NCBI GenBank assembly: GCA_900470095.1
Contig: UBZM01000035.1
Span: forward strand, 1-64,000
From: Hyphomicrobiales bacterium
Lineage (GTDB): Bacteria > Pseudomonadota > Alphaproteobacteria > Rhizobiales > Beijerinckiaceae
DNA length: 64,000 nt
Direction: 5' to 3'
Part shown: piece after piece, positions 44,070-51,845 of the stretch
Numbering within the stretch: the first letter of the stretch is position 1
How the letters are laid out: every line of letters begins with the position of its first letter
The notes under the pieces: generated by a model
Databases searched by the model: none
The model's input: only the letters and a program-made list of their open reading frames with translations
What the model was told of the DNA's origin: nothing
Position numbers and translations under genes: made by a program

Positions 44070-45026
44070 TCAGAGCCCGTAGATGCGAAAGGTCGGCCGG
44101 CCCGACAGTTCGCGGACAGCGCCGAGCGACACGAGCCGGTCGAACAGCCGGCGCAGGCCACGATCCGAGATGCCGCCGATCTCGGCCGAACTCACCAGCG
44201 CATCCTCATTGAGCAAGGCTGTGATTACAGCCCCCGCCCCTTTCGCTCGCAGTTTGGGCGCCGCGGCCTGGAGGATCTCGCTCCGCCGCGCCAGGTCCCC
44301 GGCCAGATCGATCGCACGGGCTGCCGCGTGCGCATAGCCGAACGCGACCACCTGCTGCCAGCCCTCCCCGCCCGGCCGCGGACGTTTTCCGGTCGTGCCC
44401 AACCGTGCAGCAGGATCAAGAATCGTCGTCGCCAAGAGTGGCACCGGCACGGGCCATTTGAACCTTTGCGCGAGCACGGCGTCAGCCAGCCAGAGTGCAA
44501 AGGCCTCGGCATCCGGGCGCACCCTGACGACGCGCTCGGTCATCTCAGCCACGGCGACGATCCCGGCCCGGGCCGAACCGGCCGCTTCAGATGCCAGGTC
44601 GGCGAGCGCAGCAAGCTCCGCCACACTCAGGGCCAAACCAAAGCCGCCGGCCGCCCGCGCAATCGCCCCTGGCGAAAAATCCGGTGAGCGTACAACGAGT
44701 TGCCGCCAGGCCAGCAGGACACGCCCGGCCGGACCAGGGTCGTCGCCAAGCCGGCGCAGCAGCTGCACATCGCGCAGCTGCCCCAGATCCTCGCGGCGCC
44801 CGAGCAGGCGCAGGCTGGCGGCCGCAGCCTGCAGCGCCAGGCGCTGCCGAAACACCCCGCTCCAGGGCAGCGTGTCATGGGCGATGGGATCCAGGGCCGC
44901 GAGGCTGGCGCCGGCCTGAAACGCCGCATCAAGCGCCTGATCGGATTGCGATTTTGTCCGCACCCAGCCGGGCACCGGCCGGACGGGCGAGGCTGGCTGA
45001 ACGAGGGGCGCGACACGGCGAAGCAT
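44070..45026 (-). CDS. DUF1403 family protein
   Basis: A plasmid-associated protein of unknown role. From the ATG at 45026 the product is 318 residues and begins LRRVAPLVQPASPVRPVPGW; in-frame ATGs lie upstream to 45143. The body is Ala/Leu-rich and helical, and the last 45 residues look like a winged helix (EIGGISDRGLRRLFDRLVSL, then PTFRIYGL). This layout, helical body plus C-terminal winged helix and coupling to scpB, recalls a kleisin-type partner, but I see no direct ScpA similarity. Confidence 0.75.
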   Translation of the reverse strand: MLRRVAPLVQPASPVRPVPGWVRTKSQSDQALDAAFQAGASLAALDPIAHDTLPWSGVFRQRLALQAAAASLRLLGRREDLGQLRDVQLLRRLGDDPGPAGRVLLAWRQLVVRSPDFSPGAIARAAGGFGLALSVAELAALADLASEAAGSARAGIVAVAEMTERVVRVRPDAEAFALWLADAVLAQRFKWPVPVPLLATTILDPAARLGTTGKRPRPGGEGWQQVVAFGYAHAAARAIDLAGDLARRSEILQAAAPKLRAKGAGAVITALLNEDALVSSAEIGGISDRGLRRLFDRLVSLGAVRELSGRPTFRIYGL

Positions 45027-45295
45027 GCCCAGAGCATAACGAGTAGCGGCGCTTGATGCCATCCATTTCGTAGAAAAGCGCCGTGCTCGTCGTCTCATCA
45101 AAACGAACGATAATGTTGCATTATCGTTCATTTCTGCCATCATCCGTAAATGCTGACTCTGGCCGCGGAATCACCCGACCAAGCTCCGAGCCGGAAGCGC
45201 CGAGCGTCGCTCCGGTCGTCCGAATCCGGGCGATGTTGCATATGGTTAACAGCGGGCGTATCTAGCTAGCCAGTCTAGCCAAGGAGATTCGCGTG

Positions 45296-45547
45296 ATGGA
45301 GTGGCCTCTGCAGGATGCCAAGAACCACTTTTCGAAGGTGGTCCAGCGCGCGCGCAGCGAAGGCCCGCAGGTCGTGACGCTGCGCGGCGAAGCTGCGGCG
45401 GTGATCCTCTCCACCCAAGCCTATGAGACGCTGCGTGCGGCCCGGCCGACGCTGGTCGATGATCTTTTGGCCCCGCCGCTCTGGGACGAGGCGCTGGCAC
45501 GGGCGCTCAGACCGGCGCGTGGGACGGCCGATCGCGAGGCCGTCTGA
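45296..45547 (+). CDS. Phd/YefM-type antitoxin
   Basis: An 83-residue antitoxin: an N-terminal Phd fold (EWPLQDAKNHFSKVVQRARS, then PQVVTLRGEAAAVILSTQAY) and a C-terminal toxin-binding tail. AAGGAG lies 9 bp before the ATG at 45296 (a GTG at 45293 is also possible). The stop overlaps the start of the PIN-domain gene by 1 bp. Phd proteins also repress their own operon. Confidence 0.88.
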   Translation: MEWPLQDAKNHFSKVVQRARSEGPQVVTLRGEAAAVILSTQAYETLRAARPTLVDDLLAPPLWDEALARALRPARGTADREAV

Positions 45548-45963
45548 TGTACCTGCTCAGCACCGATTTTGTTGCCGAGGTCCGGTCCGGGTCGCCGCCG
45601 GCGGTCGCGTGGCTGCGCGCGGTCTACCCCTTGGGCGTCTATCTGAGCGTGATCACCCTCGGCGAGCTCGCCCGGGCCATCGCCGCGCAGAGGTCGCGCG
45701 ACCCCGACCAGGCGGCGCAGCTCAGCGAGTGGCTGCGCAAGCTCCGCCATGACCATCACGATCGTATTCTGCCGGTCTGCGATCGCGTCGCGGCCGCGTG
45801 GGGCCGGATCCCCTCCCCTGCCACCGATGCCGTGGCAGAGGCGCTGCTTGCGGCGACAGCAATCGTGCATGACATGATCGTCGTCAGCCGCCGGCCCAAC
45901 GCGTTCGAGACGATGGGCGCCTCGGTCGTCAATCCCTGGGACGTCCAGGGGGCGCAGTCATGA
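45547..45963 (+). CDS. PIN-domain (VapC-type) toxin with altered active site
   Basis: A 138-residue PIN protein, coupled to the Phd antitoxin. Normally PIN RNases have four acidic metal ligands. Here the first motif reads YLLSTDFVAEV where VapC has LLDTNV, so the first Asp is Ser (an Asp occurs two residues later). The second, Glu in VITLGELARAI, is kept. The third is Glu instead of Asp (AEALLAATAIVHD), and the last region reads SRRPNAFETMG where an Asp is usual. The ribonuclease may be weak or dead. Its stop overlaps the integrase start. Confidence 0.8.
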   Translation: MYLLSTDFVAEVRSGSPPAVAWLRAVYPLGVYLSVITLGELARAIAAQRSRDPDQAAQLSEWLRKLRHDHHDRILPVCDRVAAAWGRIPSPATDAVAEALLAATAIVHDMIVVSRRPNAFETMGASVVNPWDVQGAQS

Positions 45964-47024
45964 GTGGCGAGAAGTTGTCCGGAACAGCCCTGCCCTCCCC
46001 TGCCACGGCGCCTGATGCCGGTGCGCAAAGTGTCCTCTCACCGCAGCTCGAGGACCTTGCCGGCCGGGCCCGCCGCTATGTCGAAGCGGCCAGCTCGCCC
46101 AATACACGCCGCGCCTATGCCTCGGACTGGAAGCATTTTTCGGGCTGGTGCCGCCGCCAGGGCATTTCGGCCCAAGAGCCCGATCCCCAGGTCGTCGGGC
46201 TCTACATCACCGCCCTCGCCTCCGGCACCGCCAGCGGCGACCGGAGGCCGTCATCGGTGAGCACGATCGAACGCCGCCTCTCTGCCTTGGCCTGGACCTA
46301 CGCTCAGCGCGGTCATCCCCTCGACCGGCAGGATCGCCATATCGCCACCGTGCTCGCCGGGATCAGAAACACCCATGGCCGTCCGCCTGTCCAGAAAGAG
46401 GCGGTCCTGCCGGAAAACGTGATCGCCATGCTGGAGACGCTCGAGCGCGGCAGCCTGCGTGGCCTGCGCGATCGCGCCATGCTGCTGCTTGGCTTCGCCG
46501 GCGGTCTCCGGCGCTCGGAGATCGTCGGCCTCGATGTTGGCCCGGATCACAGCGAGGATGGCCGCGGCTGGGTCGAGATCCTCGACAAGGGCATGATCGT
46601 GACATTGCGCGGCAAGACGGGCTGGCGCGAGGTCGAGATTGGTCGCGGCTCGTCGGACGCAACCTGCCCCGTCGTCGCGCTGCAGACCTGGCTGACATTC
46701 GCCCGGATCGCGCACGGGCCGCTGTTTCGCCGCGTGACCGGCCAGGGCCGGGATGTCGGACCTGAGCGCCTGCTCGACCAGGAGGTCGCGCGGCTGGTCA
46801 AGCGCACCGCCCTGGCCGCCGGCGTGCGCGGAGATCTCCCCGAGGGGCAACGGGCTGAGAAGTTTTCCGGTCACTCGCTCCGGGCCGGACTCGCGTCCTC
46901 GGCCGAAGTCGATGAGCGCTATGTCCAGAAGCAACTTGGTCACGCCAGTGCCGAAATGACCCGGCGCTATCAGCGCCGCCGCGATCGCTTCCGGGTCAAT
47001 CTCACCAAGGCAGCCGGCCTTTAG
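45960..47024 (+). CDS. Tyrosine recombinase/integrase
   Basis: A 354-residue site-specific recombinase. A core-binding domain (SPNTRRAYASDWKHFSGWCR) precedes a catalytic domain with Arg184 (GGLRRSEIVG), Lys about 219 (GKTGWREVEI), His305 and Arg308 (SGHSLRAGL), His328 (QLGHAS) and the nucleophile Tyr337 (MTRRYQRR). All six residues are present. The ATG overlaps the PIN toxin stop, so the integrase is in a three-gene operon with the toxin-antitoxin pair. A degraded copy of its 3' end lies at 47360. Possibly a plasmid multimer-resolution or mobile-element enzyme. Confidence 0.9.
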   Translation: MSGEKLSGTALPSPATAPDAGAQSVLSPQLEDLAGRARRYVEAASSPNTRRAYASDWKHFSGWCRRQGISAQEPDPQVVGLYITALASGTASGDRRPSSVSTIERRLSALAWTYAQRGHPLDRQDRHIATVLAGIRNTHGRPPVQKEAVLPENVIAMLETLERGSLRGLRDRAMLLLGFAGGLRRSEIVGLDVGPDHSEDGRGWVEILDKGMIVTLRGKTGWREVEIGRGSSDATCPVVALQTWLTFARIAHGPLFRRVTGQGRDVGPERLLDQEVARLVKRTALAAGVRGDLPEGQRAEKFSGHSLRAGLASSAEVDERYVQKQLGHASAEMTRRYQRRRDRFRVNLTKAAGL

Positions 47025-47027
47025 AGC

Positions 47028-47261
47028 TTAGCCTCGGGCCCGGAGCGACATTCTGCTCGGAACAGTCGGCCGACGCGGCTGCGGGCTGAGTGTATCTGCG
47101 ACTTTCAACGTCGCTAAAACACAGGGGCGGACATAGTCCCGCATGTCAGCGCGCCAGCGCTCCGCCATCAGCTCCCAGCGCAGCTGATGCTGACGTCGGA
47201 CCGTCTCATGAAGAGCCTTCGCTGCCGCTTCGACAGCGAGTTCAACGCGATTCGTCGTCAC
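47028..47261 (-). CDS. Hypothetical 77-residue protein
   Basis: A short minus-strand frame, helical and charged (VRRQHQLRWELMAERWRADM). No recognised family, no clear ribosome binding site, and it lies between the integrase gene and its degraded copy. It may not be a gene. Confidence 0.25.
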   Translation of the reverse strand: MTTNRVELAVEAAAKALHETVRRQHQLRWELMAERWRADMRDYVRPCVLATLKVADTLSPQPRRPTVPSRMSLRARG

Positions 47262-47359
47262 CCCACGCCCCTCGTCTACGCATCCCCGACCGCTATGCTA
47301 TGGGCAATGCAAGCCAAGCGAAACGGGCGGATCGCGCAAGCAGCCAACAATTCACTGCG

Positions 47360-47491
47360 CAACAGCTTGGTCGCCACGCTGCACCTTGCGGCTCAGCCAA
47401 CCGCGGTCAAGCCGCGGCCGAACTGCCCCGCCGTGATCAGCGCCGGCGCGATCGGTTCAGGGTGAACCTGCCCAAGGCCGCCGGGTTATAG
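47360..47491 (+). pseudogene. Degraded copy of the integrase 3' end
   Basis: The segment ends in RRDRFRVNLPKAAGL and a stop, against RRDRFRVNLTKAAGL at the end of the intact integrase (47024). Upstream the match continues with QQLGRHA and AELPRRDQRRR, versus QLGHASAEMTRRYQRR, interrupted by about 33 extra bases. The catalytic Tyr codon is changed to Asp. It is a second, inactive integrase 3' end, about 470 bp downstream of the first. Confidence 0.6.
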
Positions 47492-47527
47492 CCGCCAACG
47501 TCCCCTCCCCTTCTGCCCGATCGGGGG

Positions 47528-48046
47528 TCAGCGCCACGACAGCTGATCCTTCGGAAGCCGCCCGCTGGGATCGAAGACCGTCACCTTGTGCGGCAGATCC
47601 GGTCCCCAGCGCCAGAGCACGAGGTTGAGATCATCCGCTTCGGCGCCTGGTGCGAAGCTTGGCACACGCAGACCGGCGATCCCCCGTGCTTTGAGCCGAT
47701 CATAGACCGACCACGACGCCGGCCGGTCGCCCTCGGCAAGAGCTCCTGCCCAGGCACAGGCCAACTCATCGCGCTCGACCGCATGCTCTCTCCTGCCCTG
47801 ATCCGTCGTCAGGTCAGCGATATCCTCACAATCGGTCTCATAGGAACACAACACACAGGGGTCGATGCGATGCGCAAACCCCTGGTTGGCCTCCTTGATC
47901 GCGGTCATGATGCTCAAGCCGAGATACAGCGCAGGGACCCCCTTTGGGTTGAAGCGGGCGCCCCTGATCGCCGCACCATCCCCCGACAGTGGCTTGAAAG
48001 CCCAGCGCGGATCATGTGCCCGGTAGCAGGTGCCGACAAACCTCAC
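47528..48046 (-). CDS. RES-domain toxin
   Basis: A 172-residue RES-family protein; such toxins degrade NAD+. The RES pattern is visible in YRAHDPRWAFKPLSGDGAAI with RGARFNPKGVPALYLGLS and AIKEANQGF, providing the Arg and Glu active-site positions, and later in PASWSVYDRLKARGIAGLRV. Its ATG overlaps the stop of the upstream antitoxin by 4 bp. Confidence 0.85.
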   Translation of the reverse strand: MRFVGTCYRAHDPRWAFKPLSGDGAAIRGARFNPKGVPALYLGLSIMTAIKEANQGFAHRIDPCVLCSYETDCEDIADLTTDQGRREHAVERDELACAWAGALAEGDRPASWSVYDRLKARGIAGLRVPSFAPGAEADDLNLVLWRWGPDLPHKVTVFDPSGRLPKDQLSWR

Positions 48047-48432
48047 GCAAAGCCGCCAAGCGCCATGTGGTCGAGATAGTCCCGAACGGCCGCAGCCTTG
48101 CCCTCCTTGACCAGTGCCTCGGCCGTTCGTCCGCCGAAGGCCGGCAGCGGCTGAGCCCGATACCAGGCCATCGCCTGCTCCTTACCACCCGCCCATTCCG
48201 AGACGCGGCTGATGATTTCGAGCATTTCGCGGAGCCGGCCCTGGGTCCTTCGCGCACCGCTCCGCTCGGCTCGGTAAAGCGTCTCGCGAGCGAGACCCGC
48301 GGTTTCGGCGAGCTGGGTCTTGGACATGCCGAAGCCGTCCGCCAGCTGAGTGATCGCAATCCTGCCGGCCCGGTCCATATAGGACAGGACCAGGGATTCG
48401 CTCTGCAGCGGAGCCTTCACAGCTTGAGCCAT
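48043..48432 (-). CDS. Xre/MbcA/ParS-type antitoxin
   Basis: A 129-residue antitoxin for the RES toxin. The N-terminal half carries a helix-turn-helix (ITQLADGFGMSKTQLAETAG, ARETLYRAERSG); the C-terminal half has the DUF2384-like segment (WAGGKEQAMAWYRAQPLPAF, then RTAEALVKEGKAAAVRDYLD). The ATG at 48432 has GGGGAG in front; the frame is open much further upstream without features. Confidence 0.85.
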   Translation of the reverse strand: MAQAVKAPLQSESLVLSYMDRAGRIAITQLADGFGMSKTQLAETAGLARETLYRAERSGARRTQGRLREMLEIISRVSEWAGGKEQAMAWYRAQPLPAFGGRTAEALVKEGKAAAVRDYLDHMALGGFA

Positions 48433-48592
48433 TCTGCTCCCCTTTGCCACATCCAATCGCACACTCACCTGACAGAATATATGGCACTCATCGCTCAGTT
48501 TCAACTCGGGCCCCCATTCGAGGCCGAGCTTGCGCTCCTGACAGGCCTGCACCCGATCGACCATCGCCAGGCTTGGCTCGGATCTGTCGCAT

Positions 48593-48865
48593 TCAGATCC
48601 AACGCGTCCACACAAAGCGCCCGCCATCCGAACAAGCCCTGGCTGTAAATCTCGGCCATTCCACTGCGAGCTGATCGCTCTCACCGGACCAAGCCGCAAA
48701 GTGCGCCTCCATGGCCTTCAGCCGTTCGACCGGAATGTCGTACGCTCTTCGCCGGGCAAACGGGCCTCCAAAACTCAACGAAGCAATCGCGACGACCACG
48801 GCGCTCCGAAGCAGAACAGTATTAATGTCAGCCATTGAGGCTTCCGCGTTTTCAGGCGTACGCAT
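48593..48865 (-). CDS. Small membrane-associated protein
   Basis: A 90-residue protein of no recognised family. One hydrophobic segment (NTVLLRSAVVVAIASLSF, residues 15-32) is followed by a charged tail ending FVWTRWI. I support the ATG at 48865 because GGGAGG lies 7 bp upstream. It lies between the RES/Xre pair and the WGR gene. Confidence 0.45.
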   Translation of the reverse strand: MRTPENAEASMADINTVLLRSAVVVAIASLSFGGPFARRRAYDIPVERLKAMEAHFAAWSGESDQLAVEWPRFTARACSDGGRFVWTRWI

Positions 48866-48968
48866 ACCGATGGCCTCCCTATCGAAGGCAGCCTCCAGCA
48901 GGCGGACGCGGGGTACAATGCCATTGCCTCTCCGCGGCAGCCGGCGCGCAGCTGTTACCACCCGGCAA

Positions 48969-49373
48969 CTAGGCGTCCCGCTCCTGATCCGATTCAGGCT
49001 CATTGTCTCCAGCCGCGGTCCTGACGATGCGATAGCCGCGCCTGGTTTTCCGGAGCAGCCAATGCTCCAGCGCCTCAGCGGCTTCATCGAGACCTCTGTA
49101 CAGATCCAACCGCCGCCGGCCGGAACGGCCCCATCGGCCCCATTCGCGGACGAGGGCAGCATCTCCGAAAAGCGTTGGCTCGACGGAGAGCACATAGAAG
49201 CGCGCCATGTTTTGCTGCGGATCGGTCCGATCCAACACGAGCATTTGCAGGCGGGGCGAGGTCGTCACAATGGCGCGGTCCATCTGCGCATTTCGCGCCC
49301 AGGTCGGGTTTCGGTCCAACGCAAAGGTTGAATCGGTCCGGAGCCACTGATTCACGCGGTTGATGGGTGACAT
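48969..49373 (-). CDS. WGR-domain protein
   Basis: A stand-alone WGR domain of 134 residues: MLVLDRTDPQQNMARFYVLS, FGDAALVREWGRWGRSGRRR and EALEHWLLRKTRRGYRIV. WGR domains occur in PARPs and in bacterial proteins of unknown role, where they may bind nucleic acid. The true start may be internal, near residue 44. It follows repC on the same strand after 17 bp. Confidence 0.75.
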   Translation of the reverse strand: MSPINRVNQWLRTDSTFALDRNPTWARNAQMDRAIVTTSPRLQMLVLDRTDPQQNMARFYVLSVEPTLFGDAALVREWGRWGRSGRRRLDLYRGLDEAAEALEHWLLRKTRRGYRIVRTAAGDNEPESDQERDA

Positions 49374-49390
49374 GGGGAGCGCGCGCGCGA

Positions 49391-50620
49391 CTAGGCACGT
49401 TGCTTCTCGCGCTTGCGGCTGCCGATCAGGGCCATCAGCATCGGTCCAAGCGAGAAATCGCCCGCCTCAGCCTTTCGTGTCAGGCCGCGGAGATAGCCGC
49501 CGGCACTGTTGATCGCTTCGCCACGCTGAAGTATGGCCGCCACCACAACAGACGCTTCGATCTCGCCGAGCGCGGTCTGCGCCTCAAACCAAGCACTTGG
49601 ACTGATCCCGAGCATGGGTCTGACGACCGCGATCGCCACCTGAAAGTCGCGCCAATTGCTGATACCGCCCCGGCTGTAATCAATGATGTCTGGGCAGGCG
49701 TCGAGCACCATGCCCAGCGGATAGGTCCGCTCTGGCATCCGCGACGGTTTGGGTTCAATCTCGACAATCGCCCCCCTGCTTTCTGGAAAGCGAGGTTCAA
49801 GATCAGTAAGGGAGTCTGGTTTTGAATTCTGTATGTGGCGCTCAGAACGAGACTCTGTGCCGCTCATATTCTGAGATTTAATGTGTTCTTCCAGCAGGTT
49901 GAGGATCTCGTCCGCAAGCAGCGACAATTCGGTCCCAATCGCCACGAGGATCTGGCACGAGGCGGTCCGCGGAATCCGGCCCGCAATGCCCCGATAGAGT
50001 TCGTGCAACTCCATCCAATCTGCCGGCCCCTGGCCATTGCGTCGCGTCGGGATGTTTTCCTCGATGCCCGTTGCGATCATCTTGCAAATGTCTCGGCGGC
50101 AGATCGTGATCCGTTCACGCGCAAGTTTGAGCGCCCGCTCCTCGGCCAGAACCTCGTCTGCAAGCCGTTCGAACTCTTCGGCGCGCATCACGAGCGGAGC
50201 CAGATCGAAGCCGAAAGCGAGCTCGATCTCGCCTGCCCTATCCTTGCGGGCGTAGCGCTTGCCGTTGGGGCTGTCGCGGCGAATGATCAAGCCGCAGTCG
50301 ACCAGGACAGCCAGGTGTCGCCGGAGGGTCGCCGGCGGCATGCCATGGGCGCGCAGGCAAAGTTGCTGGTTGGACGGGAAGACCACCAGGCATTCGCCCA
50401 TCAGCACGGTTTCTGGGTGGAAAGTCAGCAGCGCGTCCAGAACGGCGAGCGCGCGCTCCGTCACGCCGAGCCGGTTCTTGGCCGTGCAGATCGCCCGGAA
50501 GATGTTCCACTTGTGAACCGCCTTCTCGGGCGGTCGATCTTTTACATTGGCCTGGCTTGCGACATGCGCAAGCGTCAGCGCCCGCCGCCCAAAGGGCGTC
50601 GTCGAGATATGAGAAATCAT
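49391..50620 (-). CDS. repC: Plasmid replication initiator RepC
   Basis: RepC is the initiator of repABC plasmids; it binds the origin inside its own gene. The 409-residue product shows the family opening (FGRRALTLAHVASQ), the winged-helix block AVLDALLTFHPETVLMGECL, GMPPATLRRHLAVLVDCGLI and the C-terminal RDFQVAIAVVRPMLGISPSA with AVVAAILQRGEAINSAGGYL-like spacing. The replication origin is expected within this gene in a locally AT-rich patch around 49800-49880. It is separated from repB by 163 bp that hold the probable antisense RNA. Confidence 0.93.
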   Translation of the reverse strand: MISHISTTPFGRRALTLAHVASQANVKDRPPEKAVHKWNIFRAICTAKNRLGVTERALAVLDALLTFHPETVLMGECLVVFPSNQQLCLRAHGMPPATLRRHLAVLVDCGLIIRRDSPNGKRYARKDRAGEIELAFGFDLAPLVMRAEEFERLADEVLAEERALKLARERITICRRDICKMIATGIEENIPTRRNGQGPADWMELHELYRGIAGRIPRTASCQILVAIGTELSLLADEILNLLEEHIKSQNMSGTESRSERHIQNSKPDSLTDLEPRFPESRGAIVEIEPKPSRMPERTYPLGMVLDACPDIIDYSRGGISNWRDFQVAIAVVRPMLGISPSAWFEAQTALGEIEASVVVAAILQRGEAINSAGGYLRGLTRKAEAGDFSLGPMLMALIGSRKREKQRA

Positions 50621-50724
50621 TTTCCTTCACCTATCGCTAGGCAAAAGAAATCCGCTCGCCAAAATGACGCCGTGTCCCTCGCGAGACTCTTGACTGCGAT
50701 TCGGGGAAGTGCGATTCTGTGTTT

Positions 50725-50775
50725 GCTTAGGACACAGAGAAGGGCTTCCGGACGTCGTTTCGGGGGCCTTTTTCT
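50725..50775 (+). ncRNA. Probable counter-transcribed RNA of repABC
   Basis: In repABC plasmids a small antisense RNA from the repB-repC spacer represses repC and sets incompatibility. Here the plus strand (antisense to repC) has TTGACT at 50690-50695, a 17-bp spacer and a -10-like GATTCT at 50713-50718. A start near 50725 and the terminator ending about 50775 give an RNA of about 50 nt, the usual size. The repC leader also has a 7-bp inverted repeat (50716-50722 with 50732-50738) that could act as the alternative structure. The start site is inferred. Confidence 0.6.
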
Positions 50776-50776
50776 T
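50743..50776 (+). terminator. Terminator of the repABC antisense RNA
   Basis: An 8-bp stem, GGCTTCCG (50743-50750) with CGGGGGCC (50761-50768), containing two G-U pairs, a 10-nt loop, and a T-rich run TTTTTCTTTT. It is on the strand opposite to repABC. Confidence 0.7.
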
Positions 50777-50783
50777 TTGCGGG

Positions 50784-51782
50784 CTAATCTCCGTTGGTGG
50801 TTGCACTCATCCGATTCCTGAAATCGTCATAGAGACGGTCCAGGTTGTCGGATAAATATTCGCCGAACGCCTTGGCATCCCGCCCTTTGGCTCGAATCGC
50901 CAAAGTGAACTTCTTTCCCTCCGCCGAGATTTCCGCAGCAAGCGACCCGTCTTGGGGGGTCCAATTATGCTTGCTCGGCTCATTTCGGCTTCGTGCTTGC
51001 TTCACCTTCAGACGCTTCTCGACGGCGACAAACCGTTGGTCTGTAGCCAATCCAGCGAAACCCTCGTCTCCGACCACCTCGACCGCGGTGTCGAAATTTG
51101 ATGGCCGATCGAGGAGCAGCTTCAGCTCATACCAGCGATCACGGCCGATGCCCTTTGCTGGTCCAATCGCACGCAAGACCTTTTCGGGAATGCTCGCAAC
51201 GGCGAGCATTTTCGACAGGGTTGTGCGGTCCAGCGAAAGTGCCGTCATGACAATCGCGTTGTCTTCGTCGTAGCGCAGCCTTGCCAGCTCCGATGCGTAA
51301 AGCGCTTTCTCGATGAACGAGAGGTTGGCGCGGGCCGAATTCTCCTGGCCTTGAGCAACGACGTGCTCGCGGTCTTTCATCTCCTTGATGACCGCCCGCA
51401 CCTTCCGGTCGAGTATCTTGGCGACCTTCAAGCGTCGGTGGCCAAAGACGACCATGTAGCGCCCGGTAACGCTCGGGTGAGGGCGCACCAAGATCGGCGA
51501 GTCCTGTCCGCGCTCCCGGATGGCCTGCAGGATCTCATTGAATTCCTGCTCGTTCTCATCGATGCGGTCTTTGACGAATGAAGGGTCGACGCTGTCGGGA
51601 TCGAGCTCAACGATCGGCTCGCCTTCCATCAGCTTATCGGCCCGGGCAGTGATCTCGTTCAGCGAGCTTAGGAACGACTTGGACGCGCCCTTGACGGCGT
51701 AGTCGAGCGCCGGCTGCTCCTGCACGGGAACGTCATCGGTGAGCAGGTTCGCGAAGGGGTTTTTACGAGCCAATCCGCGCAC
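50784..51782 (-). CDS. repB: Plasmid partition protein RepB (ParB type)
   Basis: RepB binds parS sites and works with RepA in partition. The 332 residues include the ParB/Srx block (SVTGRYMVVFGHRRLKVAKI with SPILVRPHPS), the helix-turn-helix region (ALSLDRTTLSKMLAVASIPE) and a C-terminal dimerisation segment. The family opening RKNPFANLL is present. It lies between repA and repC in the usual order. Confidence 0.94.
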   Translation of the reverse strand: MRGLARKNPFANLLTDDVPVQEQPALDYAVKGASKSFLSSLNEITARADKLMEGEPIVELDPDSVDPSFVKDRIDENEQEFNEILQAIRERGQDSPILVRPHPSVTGRYMVVFGHRRLKVAKILDRKVRAVIKEMKDREHVVAQGQENSARANLSFIEKALYASELARLRYDEDNAIVMTALSLDRTTLSKMLAVASIPEKVLRAIGPAKGIGRDRWYELKLLLDRPSNFDTAVEVVGDEGFAGLATDQRFVAVEKRLKVKQARSRNEPSKHNWTPQDGSLAAEISAEGKKFTLAIRAKGRDAKAFGEYLSDNLDRLYDDFRNRMSATTNGD

Positions 51783-51828
51783 TCCTCATTTGAAACAGGC
51801 CATTGAAATCACGGCCTTTTTCCTCGCT

Positions 51829-51844
51829 TTTTACTGCAGTCAAC
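51829..51844 (-). other. parS-like site in the repA-repB spacer
   Basis: On the minus strand this reads GTTGACTGCAGTAAAA. The known repABC parS palindrome is GTT-N2-C-N-GC-N-G-N2-AAC; the match is complete except for the last base. It lies in the short repA-repB spacer, a common location. RepB binding is expected. Confidence 0.5.
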
Positions 51845-51845
51845 A

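Noticed and set aside
49835-50821. Plus-strand frame of about 328 codons opposite repC
   Set aside because: It is antisense to repC and to the repB-repC spacer, without domains.
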